A stretch of 64,000 bases of DNA. Origin: Flavobacteriales bacterium ALC-1. Lineage in GTDB: Bacteria > Bacteroidota > Bacteroidia > Flavobacteriales > Flavobacteriaceae. Both the position numbers and the translations under genes were made by a program. Below the pieces are notes generated by a model. That model saw nothing but the letters and a program-made list of their open reading frames with translations, ran no database searches and had not been told where the DNA came from. Positions 60,001 to 64,000 of this stretch are shown here, one piece after another; the first letter of the stretch is position 1; each line of letters opens with the position of its first letter. Location of the stretch: assembly GCA_000171875.1 (NCBI GenBank), contig ABHI01000001.1:631001-695000 (forward strand), in the 5' to 3' direction.

Positions 60001-60350
60001 CCTGAAGTATTTGCGTCTGATGCAGATATCATACCAGGACTATTTGTACCTGAAAAAGTACCTAATAAAGTAGCTGAAGTATCATCACCATCATAAATAT
60101 TCATGACATCAGGCTGAAGTCCTAATTGTGTTGTAAAAAATGTGAAATTTAAAATGATGAACTCATCTGTGTTTTGAGGACAAATAGTAGTCACCAAATT
60201 TTCATCATTACTGTAGTTAGCGAATTCGCCACCAGAATCATAAAACTTATCTGGTGCACAACGTGTAAACGTACCATTTTGCATCAAAAGGTCTTGCGAG
60301 AAACAAATTGTAGTCATTAAGAATGCTACAAAACAGAATATTTTTTTCAT
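54063..60350 (-). CDS. Giant T9SS type B-sorted repeat protein
   Basis: The start is ATG 60350 (MKKIFCF...; 2095 residues). Order: signal peptide, CUB-like (about 20-155), PKD (about 160-250), choice-of-anchor L (about 255-505), an Ig-like segment, then 13 repeats of about 85-100 residues with the pattern CDD...DG...FDL...ILNGQ...VSYHE...YVRVE...C..TTLEL-V-P-P, an Ig-like part and a C-terminal type B sorting domain of about 85 residues (YFTPNGDGNHDTWNI). It is secreted by the type IX system and probably acts as a surface adhesin; a gliding role is possible. The SprF-like gene follows 6 bp later. Confidence 0.88.
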   Translation of the reverse strand: MKKIFCFVAFLMTTICFSQDLLMQNGTFTRCAPDKFYDSGGEFANYSNDENLVTTICPQNTDEFIILNFTFFTTQLGLQPDVMNIYDGDDTSATLLGTFSGTNSPGMISASDANTSGCLTVEFISSDGGNLNGWEADILCATACQLIFPSIDSTTPAPNNSGVISILPGETVDFSGSATFSDDGTNATYNWDFGDGNTAIGTNVSNTFATSGTYAVELTVTDENPQGCSATTAITVFVLGDDVVVDQDTFTPEQLIEDVLVNSPCASVSNIIASTGTNFSTLEPNGIGYFSSSGQSFPFEEGILLTTGDASRARGPNDNGILGDGTNTWPGDNDLNTYLGVDSHNATFIQFDFTPLADNISFEFLMASEEYDMGGFECTFSDAFAFLLTDSAGNTTNLAVIPGTTTPILVTNIHPDNGAACGGANEQYFGAYTPNNQPPIAFDGRTVVFTAQSAVIPGENYTIKLVIADDRDNNYDSGVFLRAGSFDLGGDLGDDITIAQGTAECGGSTITLDTAVPLADHTWYYAADPSMPDNRVEIAGETGSTLTVTDPGIYSVDVIFTGICQSSDSVLVEFIPSPTANPANDLFICDNDGVADFDLSENDDDILDGQNTSDFIITYHLTEQDAIDNIGALSTTYTNVSNPQILWARIGDSTQECFDTTSFSIAALGQPTINTVSDIELCDDASNDGFAEFDLSSQDLGILGTQSSTDFAVSYHLSFADADSDEGALPNLYTNVNNPEPIYVRVESVGDSNCYNASATPLFNLVVNTAAAANPVMDMVVCDDISNDGIATFDLSNQEPVILGAQNPGVFTVTFHGSQADADANLAKLPTNYTNIIPNLETIYARVEDPLEPSCYDTTSFDLVVNGLPVLSSVTPLQVCDDDADGFVGFPLSTKTSEILNGQTGVEVSYHESLVGAETDTAEILDGYVNTTMTSQTIYVRMENTATTCYNITVLQLEVLENPIANATTPLEVCDDDTDGIATFDLSTKDAQIIGSQTGMNVSYYSTPELAETGTSAVATIYTTVTREIYARIENGTTGCYATTTLQLIVNPLPTIIAVTPYELCDYNNPGDEQEQFDLTTKDAEILNGQVNISIAYYASQTDADMGINAIIGLYSNTSNSQSIIAVLTNTMTGCNSSVTFDLVVNPLPVLVAPTALEVCDDGTPDGLTEMDLSLKNTEITSNNSSYSVSYYQSQVDADSELNPLPTLYTNTSNGQIIYVRVEDINTGCYDTTTLELIVEQAPIAFTPTPLRYCDPDNDGIGVFSLTDADNEITGGAPGLTVSYHETLVNAENDADAIDTTIDYTNIVLNAQTLYARVESATIATDCATIVALDLIVEPTPQLVDPTPLEACDDISADGFANFDLTIRSAELLNGQDPMQYQVSYYETQANALSASNAIVGPSGYTNTTAFNQILWVRVEDITTVSGCYKLTTLELIVNPLPVLVAPSPLELCDVNNPGDGQEGFNLEDANAEILNGQGGVSLTYYETQLDADNATNSIESPYVNTSNAQTIFVRAENNTTGCYSTVTLTLRVDPIPTPTASDQLPDLELCDQVNTGDGVEAFDLTEREVLILNGESGVTATYHETLADADSGSNPIADPTQYTNIETPSQEIYVRVTNDVTGCYTLVDFTITVYPLPDVVAVTDFIQCELNTDGFDGFDLTSKDDEVLNGQDPSQFIVSYHASVADAEAGVNGLVSSYTNQSNPQQIFVRITNNVTGCSISTQSFNIQVDEAAEANSDMNAILYETCDDTMETDGDPTNDSTQFDLATQDDQVLDGQDPANYIVTYYATEADANLNVNPLPSLYENIVNPQTIYARVDNNTLDAITGADTSICYAVAGLTLQVNPLPEFDLDDSYILCVTTNGTEILDPLVLDTGLSETAYSFEWSYNGAILATETGSSLMPTGGGTYSVTVTDMSTSTVTSCVNTDTTEVIESAPPSLEVNLVTQAFADNNVIEALATGIGVYEYSLDGGPWQDSGTFTNVSSGTHEVTARDKNGCGMISTSIFVIDYPAYFTPNGDGNHDTWNIPGIGSSAKIYIFDRYGKLLKQISPTGSGWNGTYRGNLMPTSDYWFTVEYDEPLTGNRKEFKAHFTLKR

Positions 60351-60510
60351 GTTTAGCTTTTCCAAAATAACCCAAATAAACACTAGCAAGATATATTTAT
60401 TTGAAGCAGTTTTTTTATTGAGGACGGAATTTAAACAAATAATGATAACTGACTCAAAAATTCAGTTAAGAAACAATTATTACAGATGAACGTTTCCGAT
60501 TGATATTTCA

Positions 60511-60518
60511 TATTTTTG
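60511..60518 (+). promoter_or_regulatory. Likely -7 box for nfu
   Basis: TATTTTTG matches TAnnTTTG, 10 bp before the ATG at 60529. The -33 element is not clear. Confidence 0.4.
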
Positions 60519-60528
60519 CAAAAAAAAG

Positions 60529-61431
60529 ATGTCACAGACTAAAATTTCAATTATACCTACATCTAACGAGACTATTTTGAAATTTGAAGCAGATCGGTTT
60601 TTAACCAATCACAATAGCTTTGAATTTAATAATATTGATGATGCAAAGCATTCTCCGTTAGCTCAACAATTATTCTACCTTCCTTTTGTAAAGAAAGTCT
60701 ATATCGCTACAAATTTTATAGCTATTGAACGTTATAATATTGTAGAATGGAAAGATGTACAAAATGAAGTTGCAGCACAAATCGAAGATTATTTATCTAA
60801 TGATGGAGTTGTAGTTACAGAAGAAGCTATTAAACCAAAAGCTGCAGTAACTGTATATGCTGAAAGTACTCCAAATCCTAGTGTCTTAAAATTTGTTTGC
60901 AATAAAGTCTTGGTACCTAGTTTATATGAATTCACTTCTATTGAAGAAGCAAAACCATCACCTCTTGCCACAGCTTTATTCCAATTTCCATTTATAAAAA
61001 ACATATTTATAGAAAAGAATTTTATTTCGATTACTAAGTTTGATATTATTGAATGGGAAGATATTACACTTCAACTAAGAGAGTTTTTAAAATCATATAT
61101 AGAGGATGGTAAAACTATATTGAATGATGATGCACCACAGAAACTAAATAAAACTGAAGAAGCTATTGAGCAAAAATTTGAAGCTTTAGATGATACCTCC
61201 AAAAATATTGTAAACATTTTAGAGGAATATATTAAACCAGCTGTAGAAAGTGATGGTGGTAATATAGAATTTAAGTCTTATGATGCTAATACAAAAAAAG
61301 TCGAAGTTTTATTACAAGGAGCATGTAGTGGTTGTCCATCTTCAACATTTACTTTAAAAAACGGTATTGAAAATATGCTAAAGGAAATGCTAAATGATAA
61401 CGCAATTACAGTTAATGCTATTAATGGTTAA
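60529..61431 (+). CDS. Nfu-type Fe-S cluster carrier with duplicated N-terminal domain
   Basis: The 300-residue protein has two Nfu N-terminal domains in tandem (about 5-90 and 107-190, each with STPN/TSNE-like starts and SPLA-LF--PFVK/I) followed by the NifU C-terminal domain (about 220-295) with CSGC cysteines (GACSGCPSSTFTLKNGIENML). It carries Fe-S clusters to apo-proteins. The duplication of the N-domain is a Bacteroidota feature I have seen in this family. Confidence 0.9.
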   Translation: MSQTKISIIPTSNETILKFEADRFLTNHNSFEFNNIDDAKHSPLAQQLFYLPFVKKVYIATNFIAIERYNIVEWKDVQNEVAAQIEDYLSNDGVVVTEEAIKPKAAVTVYAESTPNPSVLKFVCNKVLVPSLYEFTSIEEAKPSPLATALFQFPFIKNIFIEKNFISITKFDIIEWEDITLQLREFLKSYIEDGKTILNDDAPQKLNKTEEAIEQKFEALDDTSKNIVNILEEYIKPAVESDGGNIEFKSYDANTKKVEVLLQGACSGCPSSTFTLKNGIENMLKEMLNDNAITVNAING

Positions 61432-61506
61432 ATTGTTTAAGTTATTGAGTGACTTTTTTTAATTTTAAGTTTCTTAAATATATTAACCTTATAAAAACAA
61501 AATAAA

Positions 61507-61707
61507 ATGGCAGTATTAAAAGTAATCGAAGTATTATCTAACTCAGATAAAAGTTGGGAAGATGCAACAAAAAAAGCTGTAAAAGAAGCTTCAAAAACAG
61601 TTAAAAATATTCGTTCTGTATATGTACAAGATCAAAGTGCAATTGTAAAAGGAGATGATGTTACTGAATTTAGAGTAAACCTTAAGTTAACCTTTGAAGT
61701 TAGATAA
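61507..61707 (+). CDS. Dodecin flavin-binding protein
   Basis: The 66-residue protein fits the dodecin family: VLKVIEVLSNSDKSWEDATKKAVKEAS, then VKNIRSVYVQDQSAIVKG and a final FRVNLKLTFEV. Dodecins form a dodecamer that stores flavins. It has its own terminator. Confidence 0.92.
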   Translation: MAVLKVIEVLSNSDKSWEDATKKAVKEASKTVKNIRSVYVQDQSAIVKGDDVTEFRVNLKLTFEVR

Positions 61708-61731
61708 TAAGCTAATTAACTAAACATATAG

Positions 61732-61756
61732 CTCGACTTTAAAGGTCGAGTTTTTT
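61732..61756 (+). terminator. Terminator after the dodecin gene
   Basis: Stem CTCGACT / GGTCGAG (one G-U pair) with a short A/T loop and a following run of six T. Confidence 0.8.
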
Positions 61757-61781
61757 ATTAAACTAATTTAATTAAACTAAC

Positions 61782-62594
61782 ATGGATACACAAAAATGGA
61801 TCGATAAAGGCTATGACTTAATCGTAGAGTTTGGCCCAAAATTAATTGCTGCGATAGCGATATGGGTTATTGGTAGCTGGATTATTAAAATGATTCTAAA
61901 AGGAGTAAAAAAGACCTTAAACAGAGGAGATTATGATGAGAGCTTAAAGAAGTTTCTATTAAATTTAGTAAGCTGGATTTTAAAAATTATTTTAATAGTT
62001 GTTGTTCTAGGCACTGTTGGTGTTGAAACAACATCTTTCGCAGCAATATTAGCAGCAGCTGGTTTAGCCATTGGTATGGCTTTGCAAGGCTCTCTAGGTA
62101 ATTTTGCAGGAGGTGTTTTAATAATGATATTTAAGCCAATAAAAATTGGGGATTTAATAGAAGCGCAAGGAGAACTTGGTGTTGTAAAAGAAATAGAAAT
62201 TTTTACAACCAAGCTTTTAACTCCTACAAATAAAGAAGTAATTATTCCAAATGGTGCTTTATCTAACGGAAATATCACAAATTACAGTACCGAAGGAAAA
62301 CTTAGAGTTGATCTCACATTTGGTGTTGGGTATGATTCTGATATCAAACAAACTAAAGAAGTATTAATGAACGTGTTAACTTCTAACCCAAAGGTTCTTC
62401 AAGATCCTGCGCCAACTGTAAACGTTTCAGAATTAGCTGATAGTTCTGTAAACTTTGCTGTGAGACCATGGTGTACAGTTGCAGATTATTGGGATGTCTA
62501 TTTTGAAACGCATGAAAATGCTAAAGAAGCTCTTGATGCTGCTGGTATAGAAATTCCTTATCCACATGCAGTTGAGATACAAAAAGAAGGCTAA
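61782..62594 (+). CDS. MscS-type mechanosensitive channel
   Basis: The 270-residue protein has three TM helices with the Gly/Ala-rich TM3 (AAILAAAGLAIGMALQGSLGNFAGGVLI, near residue 86-113), and the MscS beta domain with GDLIEAQGELGVVKEIEIF. It opens on membrane tension. Its stop overlaps the tsaB stop by 4 bp; a terminator lies inside tsaB. Confidence 0.93.
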   Translation: MDTQKWIDKGYDLIVEFGPKLIAAIAIWVIGSWIIKMILKGVKKTLNRGDYDESLKKFLLNLVSWILKIILIVVVLGTVGVETTSFAAILAAAGLAIGMALQGSLGNFAGGVLIMIFKPIKIGDLIEAQGELGVVKEIEIFTTKLLTPTNKEVIIPNGALSNGNITNYSTEGKLRVDLTFGVGYDSDIKQTKEVLMNVLTSNPKVLQDPAPTVNVSELADSSVNFAVRPWCTVADYWDVYFETHENAKEALDAAGIEIPYPHAVEIQKEG

Positions 62595-63262
62595 TTCTTC
62601 TTTTTTAAAGCAACAAAGTCTTTTAAATAATAAGGCTCAAAATAAGCGACATCCTCGGTGTCGCTTTTTTTGTACTTTATTTCTGCTAAGGTTGCCATTT
62701 CTTTTGCAGAAGGCAATTTACTATCAATAAAAATAGCATTAGAATGCTGAATTAGGCTTTTCGTTTTTTCAACACCATTACCTATAAAATAAACTTTATC
62801 GGTTTTAAGAAGATCACTGTAGCTATCCTCAGTTAAGATTTCTGCTTTAATCTCTCTATGCAACTCAAATTTAGAATTATAGATTGCCGAATAGACCTCC
62901 ATACGACGTGCATCTAACATTGGTACAATAAAGCCTTCTTCAATCTTTACTTGATGTGCCAAACTTTCTAAAGTTGAAATAGCTATTAATGGTTTATTTA
63001 AAGCAAAACATAGACCTTTGGCTGATGATACACCAATACGTAAACCCGTGTAAGAACCAGGCCCTTTGCTTACAGCTACAGCGTTAACCTCTGATAGTTT
63101 TATTTGTGAATGTTTAAAGACTTCATCAATAAATAGATGTAAGGTTTCTGCATGAGAATACCCTAAACTATTATCTTCTCTTAAAACTAAAGTCTCTCCA
63201 TCTTTAGACAGAGAGACTGAACAATTTGTAGTTGCTGTTTCTATATTTAGCACTAATGCCAT
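62591..63262 (-). CDS. tsaB: tRNA N6-threonylcarbamoyladenosine protein TsaB
   Basis: The 223-residue protein has the ASKHA-type start LNIETATTNCSVSL and SKGPGSYTGLRIGVSSAKGLCFAL (about 68-91), the TsaB core. It supports TsaD in making t6A at position 37 of ANN-decoding tRNAs. It lies 21 bp downstream of the efflux adaptor on the same strand. Confidence 0.94.
   Translation of the reverse strand: MALVLNIETATTNCSVSLSKDGETLVLREDNSLGYSHAETLHLFIDEVFKHSQIKLSEVNAVAVSKGPGSYTGLRIGVSSAKGLCFALNKPLIAISTLESLAHQVKIEEGFIVPMLDARRMEVYSAIYNSKFELHREIKAEILTEDSYSDLLKTDKVYFIGNGVEKTKSLIQHSNAIFIDSKLPSAKEMATLAEIKYKKSDTEDVAYFEPYYLKDFVALKKKN
62644..62671 (+). terminator. Terminator-like hairpin within tsaB, for mscS
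   Basis: Stem AAGCGACA (62644-62651) / TGTCGCTT (62659-62666) with a 7-nt loop and a T run on the plus strand, inside the convergent tsaB coding sequence. It would end mscS transcripts. Confidence 0.6.
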
Positions 63263-63283
63263 TAGTATATATGTATTAGACTA

Positions 63284-64000
63284 TTACTCTTCTTTCTCTT
63301 CCGATTTCGAAGATGTTGTCTTTTTATTTTTTTCTTCAATAAGATCACCTGGCTTAAGTGTTTTAGACACCATATTGTAAGGACCCGTAATTATTTTATC
63401 TTCTTTAGTTAAACCTTCAACAATTTCAATATTAGTATCGTCTTGAATTCCAGTTTTCACAACTTTTAATTTTGCCTTGCCATTAACATTCACAAAGACA
63501 CATTCGAATTTTTCTTCTTCTTTAGACGAGTTCCCCTCTTCTTCAAATTCAGATTTTTTACCATAAGCTTTTTTAGTTGAGCTTGTATCAGTTTTAATTA
63601 CAATTGCACTAATAGGGACCGAAATTGCATTTTTTCGTGTTTTAGTGATAATATCAACTGTAGCTGTCATACCTGGTCTAAATGGCGAATATGTTTCAGG
63701 TTTACCTTCAGTTAAATCTTTATAAGATTCTTCTAAAATTCTAACTTTAACCTTAAAATTTGTTACTTGGTCAGCAGCTAGATTTCCTGCTGCAGAATTT
63801 GCAATTTCTGTAACTATTCCTTTAAACTCCTTCTTTAAATAAGCATCTACTTCAACAATTGTAGAATCTCCAATACCTACTTTTACAATATCATTTTCAT
63901 TTACATCAACCTCAACTTCCATATTGTTTAGGTTTGCAACACGTAAAATTTCTGTACCAGCCATTTGCTGAGTACCAACAACACGTTCGCCCAACTCTAC
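63284..64000 (-). CDS. Partial RND efflux periplasmic adaptor (HlyD/MacA-type)
   Basis: The gene runs off the right edge; the visible part is the C-terminal 238 codons. It has the adaptor beta-barrel (LNNMEVEVDVNENDIVKVGIGDSTIVEV), the AISVPISAIVIK strand, an acidic insert (SEFEEEGNSSKEEEK) and a C-terminal Lys/Glu tail (SSKSEEKEE). It would join an inner-membrane pump to an outer-membrane channel. The pump gene is not in the window. Confidence 0.87.
   Translation of the reverse strand, partial: VELGERVVGTQQMAGTEILRVANLNNMEVEVDVNENDIVKVGIGDSTIVEVDAYLKKEFKGIVTEIANSAAGNLAADQVTNFKVKVRILEESYKDLTEGKPETYSPFRPGMTATVDIITKTRKNAISVPISAIVIKTDTSSTKKAYGKKSEFEEEGNSSKEEEKFECVFVNVNGKAKLKVVKTGIQDDTNIEIVEGLTKEDKIITGPYNMVSKTLKPGDLIEEKNKKTTSSKSEEKEE

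Noticed and set aside
1..64000. Insertion sequences or transposase genes
   Set aside because: I saw no transposase motif or paired terminal repeats in the window.

Overview
The window looks like chromosomal DNA of a marine-type member of the Flavobacteriaceae (Bacteroidota). The evidence is the low GC content, a SusC/SusD-type polysaccharide locus, type IX secretion proteins (a PorG-like DUF6089 protein, PorP/SprF, and a giant protein with a type B sorting domain), a short group 1 sigma factor without region 1.1, HPPK fused to a deoxynucleoside kinase, and promoters with the Bacteroidota -7 box TAnnTTTG instead of sigma-70 boxes. The genus cannot be fixed from the sequence alone.

Region 1 (1-13304, minus strand) is a polysaccharide-utilisation locus. 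It has a TTG-started sensor/LuxR-type regulator, then susC, susD, a surface lipoprotein with three tandem 164-residue modules, a glycoside hydrolase joined to what looks like an outer-membrane beta-barrel, and a lipoprotein cut by the window edge. Four consecutive structural genes are interrupted by a stop or frameshift, while I saw no interrupted gene in the core-gene regions. This is either real decay of the locus or locally poor sequence.

Region 2 (13305-18250) is accessory DNA between that locus and a tRNA-Leu/tRNA-Gly pair. It holds a RadC remnant, a DUF3592-like membrane protein, a small possible remnant, and a two-gene unit: a cytoplasmic DRGH-motif nuclease (17067-17798) followed by a two-TM protein whose C-terminal third resembles the eIF2B/MtnA Rossmann fold (15030-16943). 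I consider this pair the best candidate for an undescribed system, possibly membrane-linked antiphage or stress defence with the eIF2B-like domain as sensor and the nuclease as effector. That function is inference.

Region 3 (18254-39930) is mostly housekeeping: tRNAs, mutS, a SpoU-type rRNA/tRNA methyltransferase, folK-dNK fusion, a queuosine-precursor-type transporter, an AsmA protein, rpoD, rpsU, a GH3-family protein, clpX, clpP, tig, pdxJ, a CBS protein and nadK. A pair of REP-like hairpins with complementary loops lies before the SpoU gene.

Region 4 (40041-47602) is an envelope-biogenesis run: PorG-like protein, uppS, bamA, two OmpH/Skp-like chaperones, murI and a gamma carbonic anhydrase. 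Region 5 (47605-64000) has a LytTR response regulator with its TPR histidine kinase, a SIMPL/von Willebrand A pair, a PorP/SprF protein paired with a 2095-residue type IX-secreted repeat protein, an Nfu-type Fe-S protein, dodecin, an MscS channel, tsaB and an efflux adaptor cut by the right edge.
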